From contig NC_134137.1 in the NCBI RefSeq assembly GCF_033958435.1, forward strand, positions 177,085,501 to 177,149,500: a stretch of DNA of 64,000 nt, read 5' to 3'. This DNA is from Carettochelys insculpta (lineage: Eukaryota; Chordata; Testudines; Carettochelyidae). A model generated the notes under the pieces. It was not told the origin of the DNA, did no database searches, and saw nothing but the letters and a program-made list of their open reading frames with translations. This document shows, piece by piece, positions 1 to 10,808 of this stretch (positions are counted from its first letter, which is position 1; each line of letters starts with the position of its first letter). The position numbers were made by a program, and so were the translations under genes.

Positions 1-620
1 ATCAAGATCAGCCTGGCTCCATCCACAATGGCATTCTCTAGGACCCGAGTTACAAGAGGTGTGGGGGGAAAAGCATAGAGTAGAGGGCCTCTCCAACTGA
101 GTATAAAGACATCGCCCAGGCCCTCCCGGGAACAATAATGAAGGCATTTTCTGTTTTCGAAGGTGGCAAAGAAGTCAATGCAGGGATGGCCCCACCTGTG
201 GAAAACTAGCTGGAGAACATCAGTGCAGAGTTCCCTCTTGTGGTCTGGTGTGAACTGCCTGCTTAAGAAGTCCACTGCGGCATTGTTGACCCCTGGTAAG
301 TATGAATCCACTAATGTTAGATTGTTGCGTATGCACCAATTCCAGAGGTGAATCACTTCTGTGCAAAGAGAGGGAGATCTCACCCCTCCTTGATGACTGA
401 TATAGTACATGCTGGAAGCACTGTCCATAAAAATTCTGACTATAGAATCACAGGTGCGACTTAAAAAGTGTTTGCATGCATTGAGGACTGCCCTCAATTC
501 CAATATGTTTATGTGCAGGGTCAACTCATACAGGGACTATCACCCTTGTGTCGAGATTCCGTCCATGTGAGCTCCCCACCCTAGCAGGGAAGCATCTGTT
601 TTTATCAGGAATGTCGGCAG
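1..620 (-). pseudogene. DIRS copy D RNase H and C-terminal domain (partial)
   Basis: The minus strand here encodes an RNase H domain beginning with the TDAS box at about 590, where the first catalytic aspartate lies, followed by a W-G-A-H stretch. It then reads through a DFLSRQ motif near 255-275 into a downstream segment containing DFFAT and a WRGPLLYAFPP motif close to the window edge. Most of it is open in one frame, with a stop after the Q-G that follows the first box near 535, so this part is better preserved than the rest of copy D. The RNase H would degrade the RNA template after cDNA synthesis. The downstream segment corresponds to the region of DIRS proteins sometimes called methyltransferase-like; I cannot confirm that function here. 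Confidence 0.7.
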
Positions 621-859
621 TGGTTGGTGGAAAGGCATGCCCGAAACGAGATTGCCCCGGTTCATCCATCATCATAATGATTCTAGGATGCAGCCTGGCA
701 GCAACATCAAATTGTGGACGCGGTATCTGTTGGGTGTATAGACCGCCGTCATCCAATGCTGTAGACAACGAAAGTGAAGCTTAGCATGTCGAACCACATA
801 TATGGTGGCAGCCATGTGACCCATCAATTGTAGACAAGTATGGATTTGAATCGTAGGCT

Positions 860-2134
860 GACGACATCAATAAGGGTCTGAATGGTGTGGAAACACTGGA
901 GGGGCAGAGAGGCCCTGGTTGCGATAGAATCTAATCAGGCTCCTATGAATTCAATAGTCTGTGTCAGTTCGGTAACTGACTTCTGTTCATTTATGATGAG
1001 GCCATGAGATAGAAGGGTGTGCTTTGCAACATGAATCATATCGGGTGTGTCCGTGAGCGAACAACCTTTTAGAAGGCAATCATCCAAATAGGGAAATATT
1101 TTTGTCATCATCACCAGGAGGAAGGACAGCTCAGTGGTTTGAGCATTGGCCTGCTAAACCCAGGGTTGTGAGTTCAATCCTAAAGGAGACCATTTAGGGG
1201 TCTGGGGCAAATAGATTTAAAAAAAAAAAAAAAAAAATCTGCCAGTTATGGTGCTTGGTCCTGCCAAGAGGGCAGGGTACTGGACTCAATAACCTCCCAA
1301 GGTCCCTTCCAGCTCTATGAGGGGGGTGTGTGTATGATGGCAAAGGTGCACCACCACCACAGCAAGAGTCTTGGAAAATACTCTGGGGGCAGTCAAAAGG
1401 CTGAAAAGTAAGAATCAGTATTGAAAATGGTCATTGCCTAACATAAAACAGAGGAAACATCTACAAGAAGGATGAATGGCGATGTAAAAATGGGCACCTC
1501 GTAGGTTGAGGGCTGCAAACCAATAGCCTTTGTTTAACACAGGAATGACAGAAGCAAGAGTGACCATCTTGAACCATTGTTTGCAAAGGTATTGGTTCAA
1601 AGCTCGCAGGTCTAGCATTGGTCTCCACCAACAGCTCTTCTTGATCAGGAAACACAGAGAATAAAATCCTCTTCTACTGAACTCTTCTGGTACCCATTCC
1701 AGAGTCCCTATGAAAAAGAGGAGATCCTGCTCCTCCCTTAAAACAGTCTCATGACAGGGGTCCCTGAAGGGGGATGAAGCGGGAAGGGTGGTAGGAGGAA
1801 CAGAGAGGACGGGGATGGTATATCCTGATACAATTATTTTCAGGACCCAACAATCTAATGTGATCTTGACCCAACGGTCATAAAACGGGCAAAGACAGTG
1901 ATAGGATGTGGAGGCTGGTGAGATAATGGCAACCGTCAGGAAGTCTTCAACCAACCTGTCAAACCTGCTGTCATGTGGGTTAGGCCGGTTGGTTACAGCA
2001 TTGTTGTCTCTGCCTATTGCAATTGTGATCGAAAACCTTTTGTTGATATTGTGGGCAATGGAAGAAGTAATCGTCTCTCCTATGGAAGGGGTGGTATCTT
2101 CAACAGCATGGTGGTGTGTACCTGCCCAGTGTAC
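860..2134 (-). pseudogene. DIRS copy D reverse transcriptase, interrupted by a SINE
   Basis: Minus-strand translation gives recognisable reverse transcriptase blocks: WVLK.IVSGY near 1840, RRGFYSLCFLIKK near 1650, LDLRALNQYL near 1600, WFAALNLRGAHFYIAIHPS near 1500 and, beyond the SINE, the active-site box YLDD at about 1083-1094 followed by CLLKG. Both catalytic aspartates of YLDD are present. The SINE at 1117-1325 sits about 25 bases upstream of that box in coding terms. Frameshifts and stops elsewhere make it a pseudogene. It would have copied the element RNA into DNA. Confidence 0.78.
1117..1325 (+). mobile_element. tRNA-derived SINE, turtle Cry-type
   Basis: A tRNA-like head has an RNA polymerase III box A at 1128-1144 and box B at 1164-1180. 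An unrelated body follows, with an internal A run at about 1218-1236, ending in the words 'aaggtcccttccagctctatga'-like. Head and body match my memory of the Cry SINEs of hidden-necked turtles. It is inserted in the reverse transcriptase of DIRS copy D. I could not find a clean target duplication. Confidence 0.78.
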
Positions 2135-2139
2135 ATAAA

Positions 2140-2601
2140 GGCTACGTCTACACGTGAACGCTACATCGAAATAGCTTATTTCGATGTAGTGACATTGAAA
2201 TAGGCTATTTCGATGAATAACGTCTACACGTCCTCCAGGGCTGGCAACGTCGATGTTCAACATCTACACGCCACAGTAGCACATATCAAAATAAGGGTGC
2301 AGCAGCAGCCAGAAGCCCTGGGCTAAGGGCTGCTGCACACGGTGACCATAGAGCCCCGCAGGGGCTGGAGAGAGAGCACCTCTCAACCCCTCAGCTGATG
2401 GCCGCCATGGAGGACCCCGCAATTTCGATGTTGCGGGATGCGCAACGACTACACAGTCCCTACTTTGATGTTGAACATCGAAGTAGGGCGCTATTCCCAT
2501 CCCCTCATGGGGTTAGCGGCTTCGACGTCTCGCCACTTAACGTCGATGTTAACATCGAAATAGCGCCCAACGCGAAGTAGCGTGCATGTGTAGACACAGC
2601 T
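2140..2601. mobile_element. MITE with Harbinger-like tips, TAA-type flank
   Basis: The left tip 'ggctacgtctacac' and right tip 'gtgtagacacagc' are inverted copies, and TAAA occurs on both outer sides (2136-2139 and 2601-2604), consistent with a TAA duplication. The interior is rich in short self-complementary words built on TTCGAT/ATCGAA and has no coding capacity. It sits between the Gag and reverse transcriptase parts of DIRS copy D, so it is younger than D. Confidence 0.7.
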
Positions 2602-2604
2602 AAA

Positions 2605-4600
2605 GTCATTCAAGAGTCCTTACTTGAGTTGGGGATGTCATCTGTGGTCGTGGCAATTTTTTTTTAATTTTTATCAAAAAGCAAACCTTCAACTTTATTT
2701 TGTAGTTCTTTCAGAATTCCTGAAGACTGCAACCAGGATGCACAACGCATAATGATTGTTGTTGTTGTGGAACACACCGTGCTATAAGCAACATCCAGTG
2801 CGATCTGAAACCCAGTTCTGGATGCAACATAACTCTCATGTATGATGGACTGTAGCATTGGTTTCTTTGATTCTGGAAGGCAGTCCAATAATGTAACCCA
2901 TTTTGTGTAGTTCTCAAAATTGTGATTCAACAAATGGGCTGCGTAGTTAGCCATTTTAAGTACAAGAGTGGAGGATGAATAAACATTCCTGCCAAACAAA
3001 TCTAGTCTCTTTGTATCTTTATTTGATGCAGAAGCTCTGTACTGAGATGGTTTTACTCTCTATTGAACAGCTTTTAGAACTTAAGGAGTTGGGTTGAGGG
3101 TGGCTGAAAAGAAAGTCTATGTCTTTGGATGGGACAATATACTCTTTATCCACCCTCTTACTGGTGGGTGAGGCTAAAGCTGGGGTCTGCTATATGTCAT
3201 CAGCACCTTCTGTTATGGCATCATCCAAAGGTATTGCAATCTTTGAAGAGATGGCAGGTCTCAGATTTTTTTCAAAAGGAGTGATGCTTTTGTTGAACCT
3301 CTGTGACCTGAATGTCCTGGATGGCTGCTACCCTCTTAAACAGTTCTTAGAACTGCTTTAAATCATCAGGTGGTGAAAGGTCACCTGGAACCACTGCTTT
3401 GTCTGGTGAGAGGATGATACATCTGTGGGCAAAGCCTGCGGTGGCTCCTCCTCTGGAATCTGGTCCTTCTCTGGCTCAGATGGGGGAAGCGGTGGTGTTG
3501 TAGGCCGAGCTTCAGTTATCCACACAGAGCGGGTGGAATGCCTAAGGGACCAAACAACAGAAAACTGCTCTAGGGACCTAGCAGAACAGCACCAGTAGTC
3601 ACAAAAGTAGTATCAGTCATGAGAATGATGATGTGAATGGTGGTAATGATACCTGCCAGGCGATGAGTACCTAGTGACATATTGGTAATCCTGGCAGGGA
3701 TGGTGCAGACAGCAGATAGCACAGGACGATCTGGAAGAGGGTGGTGGAGACAATGATATATGTCACGAGTGATGAAAGGCTTGGTCAGGCTGATCCAGAA
3801 AGGGTGAGTGTAGCCTGTGGGAGGAGAAGGAATGGACCGGGGGGAGGGGGTCGTTCAGGGAACAGAGAACATATTGAAGGCAGAGAAGGAGTGCGCTCAG
3901 GAGAAAAGGCCACGCCAGGGGTAGGACTGCAATGCCGTTGTTTGGAAATGGACTTGTACGGTGTCAGGGGTCGCGCTACCAATGGTACATTTGGTACCAA
4001 TGAGTTTCCTGGGAGGACTGGAGCAGATGGTCGTGCTGTCAGCACAATGTCTGCCAGTGCCGATGGTTTTGTTGGTTCTGACTGTCTCATCAGTGCCAGT
4101 ACTTTGGGAGGCGCTGGAGCCTGCAAAGTCGGAGCTAGCAGTGCCTGGTTGGATCTTGGTTCCGACTCAGATTTTTCAGATGGAACCGTAGCCAAAGGCT
4201 TTGGGGATTTTGGCCACTTTTCCAAGGAGCTGCTCATGGCAGTGCCGCCGTCCTCTGCACTGCTTGTCCTGTCTCTAGATAACACAGACAAGGATTGAGT
4301 GGATAAAGATCTTGCCTTTTTATGAGACCCCATGTCAGGAGAAGAGGTGCTGCGCTTTAGAGCAGACTCGGACTGGATAGGCATTGTCTGGCCAGGAGGC
4401 TGAAGTGCCTTATCAAAGAGGATCATTCTCAGGTGCGTCTCCGTCTCTTTTCAAGCCTTGGCCATGGGCTTTGAACAGTGGGGACATTTTTGAGGTACGT
4501 GTCCCTCACCCAAACAGTGGATACATCTTCAGAGTCCATCCGAAGCAGGCATAGCTTCGTGGCACAAATCACATTTTTAAAAACCGGGTGACCCTGGCAT
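2605..4600 (-). pseudogene. DIRS copy D Gag region
   Basis: The minus strand between 2664 and 2999 encodes a segment with GRNVYSSSTL, MANYAAHL and IALDVA that aligns by eye with the Gag of copies A and B. Upstream, about 3000-3570 carries the Gag words LFSHPQPNSL and SSKIAIPLDDA. The stretch 3785-4426 is open for 213 codons, rich in proline, serine and arginine, and begins after a FDKALQP motif that copies A and B also have. The N-terminal zinc-type cysteines near 4490-4600 are scrambled. Gag would package element RNA. Several frameshifts separate these pieces. Confidence 0.72.
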
Positions 4601-4924
4601 GACTAAAACACTGAACTCAAATGAAAACATTCTTCTTATTCTTTTTCTTCTTTTAAAAAAGAACTACTAAAACTGCTAAGTAAACAACTAATTACTAACT
4701 AACAACTATGAATAACAATAGAACAATTAACAGGTATTTAACTAAAAAGCAACAGGCCTGAGGAATGAGAACACAAGCCTCACACTGCTGTGCATGTGCA
4801 GTCCGAACATCTACGGCTGTAAAAATCTCCAAGCTGCAGCGCCAGACTGAGTCCGATACCAGATGTGGAGCACTCACGGGACACCACTTGAAGAACACTT
4901 CATCCTCCTCGGACACTCAGTAGC

Positions 4925-5335
4925 AAATTTAAAAGTAGCCATCTTGCAACAAAGTAACTTCAAAAACAGACTCCAAAAAGAAAATGCAGAACTACAATTC
5001 ATTTATAAGTTTGACACCATCAATCAAGGACTGAACAAAGACTGGGAATAGCTGCCCAACTACAAAAGCTGTTTCTCCTCTCTTGGTGTTCACACCTCTA
5101 CACCAGCTATTGGAACTTTGCCACACCTTAACTCACTGAACTGACCTCATCAGCTCTAGCCTTCCTTTTGATTGGGACTCCCTTCTTTTCATGAGCCTAT
5201 ATATTTAAGAGCTGCTTCTGGAATGTCCACTACATGTATCTGATGAAGCAGGTCTTTGCCCACAAAAGCTTCTGCTCCAAAAAAAATCTGTTAGTCTACA
5301 ATGTGCCACAGGACTTCTCTAATGAGACATACACG
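4925..5335 (+). repeat. unclassified interspersed repeat, 3' end type 1
   Basis: This stretch runs from a short plus-strand reading frame containing LQFIYKFDTINQGLN to a tail with 'tctgatgaagcaggtctttgcccac' words and 'gtgccacaggacttct'. The same succession occurs in reverse at 47908-48400, so this is a dispersed family. I recognise the tail as a very common reptile repeat but cannot assign its class from memory. Confidence 0.55.
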
Positions 5336-5524
5336 ATTTGTATGGAAGGTAGAGACTGCCGAACAGGATACCTAGGCTTACCAACCATTGTTGTGATGGT
5401 AGCACCTTAATATTGGGTTTGAGTCTTTTGTCTAAACTGTGCTTTTGTAGTGTACATACGTAGCCGATCCATCACTGGAGGCAGTGCATGTTCAGTCTTG
5501 CATGTTTTACAACAAAAGTGGCAG

Positions 5525-5940
5525 TAGTAACAGAGGTAGCCATGTTAGTCTGCATCCTAACAAAACAAAAAAGCAGTCATGTAGCACTTTAAAGACTAAC
5601 AAACTAACTTATTAGGTGCGGAGCTTCTTCAGATTTGGAGCTGGTGCTGTACTGGAAATGACAGTGTTTTATTAAACAGATCCAAAAATAAATAAAAACT
5701 GACAAATCAGACACATAGGACAGAACGGTGGGGTGCATGAAGGGTGGAGAGGAGGGGAGTGAATTACTAATTTGTAAGTGACTTGCCTGAGATCATTACA
5801 AATGTCAAAGATGGGGAAGCAGTCTTTGTAATGTGTGAGATAATTGCTCTCTCTATTAAGGTCAAGCCTCAAAGTATCGAATGTGAGCATAAATTTCAGT
5901 ACAGATGTCTCCCTCTGTAATCTGCTGTTAAAATCTCTGT
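5525..5940 (+). repeat. unclassified repeat with 'gttagtctg..caaaacaaaaaagcag' tip
   Basis: It begins with words equivalent to the tip of the elements at 43204-43445 and 48812 (minus), that is 'gaggtagccatgttagtctg' followed by an A-rich 'aacaaaacaaaaaagcagtc'. It then continues into a unique body. Its far end merges with the inverted-duplication arm that starts near 5940. The 5336-5524 stretch before it shows nothing I can name. Confidence 0.45.
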
Positions 5941-6195
5941 TGTAAAACGTACACTCTTGGGTCTTTAACAGTCTTTAAACTGCTACTTGACAGCTTTTTT
6001 TGTTTTGTTAAAAAAAGCAGTAGTCACCATGTGTCCTAAAAGTTGCGGCAGATGCATGTAGACACTCATGGGCTAAGACCTTATCATCACTGTGAACCAC
6101 AGTGCTGGCAGTGATGCTTTCGCCTCCACTGAGTCCAGATGTGCTCCTATGAAGTCTAGTTGTTTTATTTGACTTAGGGGAGACGCATACGGTTG
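5940..6195 (-). repeat. left arm of a large inverted duplication (DIRS RT fragment)
   Basis: Reverse-complementing this arm gives a sequence almost the same as 18790-19012 on the plus strand. Both include the reverse transcriptase words DFIGAHLDSVEA and QLLGHM, then the same switch into 'acaaaacaaaaaaagc' and 'gtttaaagactgttaaagaccca'. Small indels distinguish them: the left arm has extra bases near 6055 and near 6005. Because both arms share an identical breakpoint out of the DIRS sequence, they are copies of one locus and not two independent insertions. Confidence 0.8.
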
Positions 6196-6204
6196 TATTT
6201 TTTT

Positions 6205-6512
6205 TTTTAAAAAAATCCCTTTTAAAACTTTAATAAGAAGTCCATACCCACAGATTCAAAATGGTTGCACTGAACGCTTATCATCCTTGCACTTGAAAAG
6301 GGGGGGACTGGCTCTCAGCCCTTGACCTACAAAATGCATATTTTTTCAGTGCCATCCATCCCGCTCACAGAAGAGTACTGTGATTCAGAGTGGGAGAAGA
6401 TCACTTTCAATACAGAGTATTGCCATTCAGATTACTGACAACTCCAAAGTTTTTACCAAAATCCTAGTGATGGTTGTAGCATAATTGTGTACAAAGTGAA
6501 TATACCTGCACA
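6205..6512 (+). pseudogene. older plus-strand DIRS reverse transcriptase, 5' part
   Basis: Plus-strand translation gives RFKMVALNA, a DWLSALDLQNAYFF block and a VFTKILVMVVA block, all standard for DIRS-type reverse transcriptases, with frame changes and stops. It ends exactly at 6512, where copy A begins, and resumes at 18689. Joining 6512 to 18689 restores the reading through the active-site box (YLDD-type, here decayed) into LLKGP. It is therefore the host sequence for the insertion of copy A. Confidence 0.82.
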
Positions 6513-6722
6513 AAGAGAAGTTACTCACCGTAGTAACAATGGTTCTTCGAGCTGTGTCCCCGTGGGTGCTCCATGATAGGTGTCGGGCTCGCCCCAATGC
6601 CGCAGATCGGATCTTTAAAAGCACTTTCTGAGGGACCGCGCATGTGCCGGCGCGCACCGCTCCCCTGCGCACTCCCGGCCACGTGCGCGATCCGGTCCCC
6701 GCCAGTTCCTTGACCAACCGCC
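6513..6722 (-). repeat. copy A 3' inverted terminal repeat
   Basis: This begins 'aagagaagttactcacc' and continues through a GC-rich part to about 6720. From about 6560 it is the reverse complement of 18508-18688, the opposite end of copy A. It also has an outer extension of about 45 bases that the other end lacks, a known asymmetry of DIRS terminal repeats. Confidence 0.85.
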
Positions 6723-6774
6723 TCGGATGCTCCTGAAAAACACCAAACAGAGATCCGAAGCGGGGAGGATAGAC

Positions 6775-6873
6775 AGGTGGTGGAGCACCCACGGGGACAC
6801 ATCTCGAAGAACCATCATCACTATGGTGAGTAACTTCTCTTTCTTCCTCGAGTGTCCCCATGGGTGCTCCACA
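6775..6873. repeat. copy A internal complementary region (ICR)
   Basis: The first half (6777-6838) is the reverse complement of the outermost tip of the 3' terminal repeat (6513-6575). The second half (6839-6873) matches the outermost tip of the 5' terminal repeat (18655-18688) in reverse complement. In the DIRS model this region bridges the two tips as a template for restoring termini from a circular intermediate. The joined-tip layout is visible directly. Confidence 0.82.
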
Positions 6874-6921
6874 ATAGGTGACTACCCAGCAGTAACCCAA
6901 GAAAGGAGGTGGGTAATCGGC

Positions 6922-8507
6922 TTACGTGCAGCTTGCCCCTGAAAGGACCACTGTCGAGAGGCGGGTATCCTCTTGGAATACCGGTGTAGGGCATAATGCT
7001 TGGCGAAGGTGTGATAGAATGACCAGATCACCGCTCTGCAGATGTCTTTTAGCACGATGCCCTTGGAAAAGGTTGGTTGATGCCGCCACCGCCCAGGTGG
7101 AATGAGCCCTAGGTGGGGCCAGTAAAGGAGTCTTTCGAAGTTCGTAGCACATCTTTATGCAGGACACAGTGTGCTTTGAGATTCTCTGTGAAGAGAGACC
7201 CTCTCCTTTTGACCTGGGAGTGAGAGAGACTAAGAGTCTGTCCGTTTTCCGGAAGGACTTAGTTCTGTCTACGTAGAAGGCCAACGCCCTCCTCATGTCC
7301 AGGAGGTGCAGGCGTGCCTCCTTGCTCGAGCTATGAGGCTTCGGGTAAAACGAGGGTAAAACTATAGGTTCGTTAAGATGGAACTCTGAAGAAACTTTCG
7401 GAACAAAGGCTGGGTGCAGCCGTAAGGTTACCGCCTCCTTTGAGAATACCGTGCAGGGCGGCGTTGTCATAACTGCTGCGAGCTCACTCACCCTGCGAGC
7501 TGACGTGATTGCAAGAAGGAAGGTTGTCTTTATCGTAAGGAGATGGAGGGGAACCGTGGCTAAGGGTTCAAAGGGTGGTCCCGTTAGCGCGCTGAGCACC
7601 AGGTCCAAGCTCCACGATCGTGGAAGCGGTTTCCGAGGGGGGTACAAGTTTACCACCCCTTCAGGAGCCTGGTAACAATAGGATGGGCAAACACCGTGGG
7701 CCCTTCCTCTTCATGACGAAAACCCGATATAGCGGCGAGATGGACCTTCAACGAGGAGAGGGAGAGCCCGCCTCTCTTCAGGTCCAGTAAGTATTCTAGT
7801 ATGACAGGTATAGGCACTTCAAGGGGAGCTAACTGCTTGGTGGAACACCATGCAATGAATCGAGTCCATTTCTGTTTGTAGGTCTTCCTGGTGGAGATCC
7901 TTCGGGTACTTTCCAGGACTTGTTGTACTCCCTCTGTACATGTACTTTCTAGGGAGCTGAGCCATGGATTAACCATGCTTGTAGGCGCACGCCTCGGGGG
8001 TGTGGATGTACTATGGACCCCTGGGCCTGCGTGAGCAGGTCCGGCGCTACCGGAAGGGGAAGCGGTGGATGATCCGACATGCAGAGAAGCAAGGGGAACC
8101 ATTGCTGTAGATCCCATGTGGGGACCACCAGGATCACGCGGGCTCTCTCCCTCCTGGCTTTCTGCAGGACCTTGTGGATGAGCAGCGTGGGGGGGAACAC
8201 GTAAAGCAGTGGGCCCTTCCACGAAATCGTGAATGCGTCCCCCAAAGACGCCCACCCCAGTCCTGCCCTGGAGCAGTATTGGGGGCACTTCTTGTTGTGC
8301 TGAGTGGCAAACAGGTCTATCTGGGGAAACCCCCATGCATGAAAAATTGGTCGTAGCACATCGGAGCGGATCTGCCACTCGTGTCTGAGTGCGAAGTGCC
8401 TGCTCAGCTGGTCTGCCTTCACGTTGTGAGCGCCTGGTAAGTACAAGACTTTCAATGTTATATTGTTGGCAATGCACCAGTTCCACAGCCGGACTGTTTC
8501 CGCACAT
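6922..8507 (-). pseudogene. DIRS copy A tyrosine recombinase
   Basis: Two overlapping minus-strand frames (8507-7650 and 7656-6922) form one gene broken by a 1-base deletion near 7653, seen by comparison with copy B. The N-terminal part overlaps the RNase H frame of the upstream gene, as in DIRS elements generally. A core-binding-like segment with RKTYKQKWTRF lies near 7880. The catalytic domain carries TSARRVSEL near 7490, which contains the first active-site arginine, but the box that should read HxxR is HSTW: codon TGG at 7095-7093, where copy B has AGG. The enzyme would integrate the circular cDNA. Loss of that arginine alone predicts inactivity. Confidence 0.88.
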
Positions 8508-10187
8508 AAGGCACGGGATCGAGCTCCGCCTTGTCGATTTATATAAAACATGGTGGAGATATTGTCTGTATTGATCCCGACTACCTTGCCTTGTATGTGG
8601 TCTTGAAAGTGTTTACAGGCGTTGAACACCGCTCTGAACTCCAGTATATTTATATGAAGTGACTGTTCCGTAGGGGGACCACAGTCCTTGCGTCACCTTT
8701 TCGCCAATATGTGCTCCCCACCCCATGTGGGAGGCGTCGGTGGTGAGAAAAATAGAGATTTGTGGTTGGCGAAAGGGTACCCCTGTTAGCATGTTCTTGG
8801 GGTTTACCCACCATTGCAGGGACCTGCGCACCTCTGTCGTGGGCGACACCACCCTGCGGACGGTAGGGGATGCCGGCTTGTAAATGCTCGCCAGCCAATG
8901 TTGTAGGTTGCGCATATGCAATCTGGCGTCCTGTACCACGAAAGTTGCCGCCGCCATGTGGCCGAGCAGCTGCAAGCACGTTAAAACCGGCACCGTGGGG
9001 CTGTATGTAATGACTTGTACCGGGGAACCGATGGCGTGAAAGCGAGCGTCGGGTAGATAAACCCTTGCTGTGATAGAATTTATGCGTGCCCCTATTAACT
9101 CTATGTCCTGTGTGGGGTCGATCTTTGACTTCGCAAGGTTGATGACCAGGCCTAACGAAGAAAACGTGTTTGCTGTTACGCGTATCATGCGTAGTACCTC
9201 CACCTTCGAGGCTCCTTTCAGTAGGCAGTTGTCCAAATATGGGAATATAAATACCCCCTGTCTGTGCAGGTAGGCTGACACCACTGCCAGGGTCTTGGTA
9301 AAGACTCTGGGGGCCGAGGAGAGGCCGAACGGCAGAACCGTGTATTGGAAATGTTCTTTGCTGACCATAAACCAGAGAAAACGTCTGTGAGCCGGGTGGA
9401 TAGTTATATGAAAATACGCATCTTGTAAGGCGAGGGCTGCAAACCAATCTCCATCGTCCAGTGCCGTGAGTATAGAGGCGACTGTGATCATCCAAAAGCG
9501 TTGTTTGCGCAAGTACCGGTTGAGGCCTCGAAGATCTAAGATGGGCCTCCAGCCTCCTGTTTTCTTCTCTGTGAGGAAGTATCGTGAATAAAACCCTTTC
9601 CCTTGGAGTCGCTCCGGCACTCTTTCCACCGCCCATATAAGCATCACGTGGTTCACCTTGTGCTTGAGTTTCGCCTCGTGGGAGGCATCCCTGAGATGAG
9701 GCCTGGGCGGAGGTCTTGGCGGTGGGAGCGACTGAAAGGGGATCACGTAACCCGTGGCTATGATCTCTAGTACCCACTTGTCTGGGGTGATCTTTTGCCA
9801 TTGTGAGTGGAACGGTCGGAGGCAATCATGGAACATTAATTGTGGATAACATTGCGCGATGGTAGTAATAGTGCAGCCCTCGACCTGTCCGTCAAACTTG
9901 TTGCCTTTGGGCCTGCCCCGAGGATGTATGGCCCTGTTGGGAACGTCGCCTAGGAGTTCCATACTGCTGTTGCTGTTGATGCCGCTCTTGGTCGTAGCCC
10001 CGTTGGTACTGAGCACGCTGAGGTTGGTAAAGGTATCGCCGTTGTTGAGGGTAATACTTTTGCTTTCTGTATGGAGGGGTATAAATACCCAAGGTTCTGA
10101 GTGTGGTTCTTGAGTCTTTACTAGAATGAAGGACCGTATCAGTTGACTCTGCAAACAACTGCTGCGTGTCAAAAGGGAGATCGACAA
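7949..10187 (-). pseudogene. DIRS copy A reverse transcriptase/RNase H
   Basis: A 524-codon frame (10187-8613) covers the end of Gag, the reverse transcriptase and the start of RNase H. A second frame (8629-7949) carries the rest of RNase H and the C-terminal domain. A 1-base insertion near 8675 separates them. Visible blocks in order are WVLEIIATGY, GGWRPILDLRGLNRYL, DAYFHITIHPAHRRF, LPFGLSSAPRVFTK, the active site YLDN, QLLGHMAAATF, then RNase H TTDASHMGWGAH, LPGAHNVKADQLSR and DLFATQHNKK. The second aspartate of the active box is asparagine (codon at 9230-9228). Gag and reverse transcriptase lie in one frame here because a stop seen in copy B is CAA. Confidence 0.88.
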
Positions 10188-10440
10188 TTTTTGCCTGCAG
10201 ATCCCTCGGGATACCCGACGTCTAGAGCCAGGATTCCCTGAGCATGACCACTGCCGTAGCCGTTGAGCATGCCGCCGTGTCTGCTACATCCAGGGCGATC
10301 TGGACTCCCGTCCTTGAAGCTGCATAGCCCTCTTGCACGATGGCCTTCAGCACCAGCTTCTTATCTTCTGGAAGTGAATCCATGAGAGAAGTAAGCCTGG
10401 AGTAATTCTCGAAATTGTGGTTCGCTAGATGTGCTGCATA
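9880..10440 (-). pseudogene. DIRS copy A Gag, C-terminal part
   Basis: This is the 3' part of copy A's gag, from the split in codons for NYAAH at 10440 to the end. It encodes the LMDSLPEDKK and IALDVADTAA stretches and a basic, glutamine- and tyrosine-rich tail with KYYPQQRRY and a short poly-Q, likely nucleic-acid binding. A frameshift in the Q-rich part moves the frame relative to copy B. The 5' part continues at 16519. Confidence 0.82.
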
Positions 10441-10645
10441 AAGAGAAGTTACTCACCATAGTAACGGTGGTTCTTCGAGATGTGTCCCCGTGGGTGCTCC
10501 ACGTTAGGTGTTGGGCTCGCCCCGGCGCCGCAGGTCGGATCTTCCAAGCAGTTTCTGCCGAACCGTGCATGCGCCGGTGCGCGCCGCTCCCTTGTGCGCT
10601 CCTGGCCACGTGGGCGATCCGGTCCCCGCCAGTTCCTTGACCAAC
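10441..10645 (-). repeat. copy B 3' inverted terminal repeat
   Basis: This tip starts 'aagagaagttactcacc' like that of copy A. From about 10495 to 10645 it is the reverse complement of the opposite end at 16338-16500. The outer extension of about 45 bases is unique to this end. Confidence 0.86.
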
Positions 10646-10705
10646 CGCCTCGAATGCTCCTGCAACACACTAAACAGAGATCCGAAGCGGGGAGGATGGG
10701 CGGGT

Positions 10706-10805
10706 GGTGGAGCACCCACGGGGACACATCTCGAAGAACCACCGTTACTATGGTGAGTAACTTCTCTTTCTTCTTCGAGTGTCCCTGTGGGTGCTCCACG
10801 TTAGG
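10706..10805. repeat. copy B internal complementary region (ICR)
   Basis: 10706-10769 is the reverse complement of 10441-10505, and 10770-10805 is the reverse complement of the 5' terminal tip at 16480-16518. The two tips are therefore represented back to back, the hallmark layout of DIRS elements. Confidence 0.84.
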
Positions 10806-10808
10806 TGA

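Larger units (their letters stand above)
1..4920 (-). mobile_element. DIRS-type retrotransposon copy D, decayed, truncated by window edge
   Basis: Reading the minus strand from high to low coordinates gives a terminal-repeat-like tip near 4860-4900 (the words for 'gtggagca..cacggga'), a Gag region, a reverse transcriptase and an RNase H running off the left edge. The recombinase would lie left of position 1. It is more diverged than copies A and B, with many stops and indels, and it carries a SINE (1117-1325) and a MITE (2140-2601). Family assignment is by similarity to copies A and B in this window and by general knowledge of DIRS elements. Confidence 0.8.

Noticed and set aside
1117..1190. 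A true tRNA gene
   Set aside because: Box A and box B words are present but there is no cloverleaf acceptor pairing, and the body continues as a SINE.
3741..4298. 185-codon plus-strand frame
   Set aside because: It mirrors the Gag frame of DIRS copy D on the opposite strand, and the Gag frame explains the openness.
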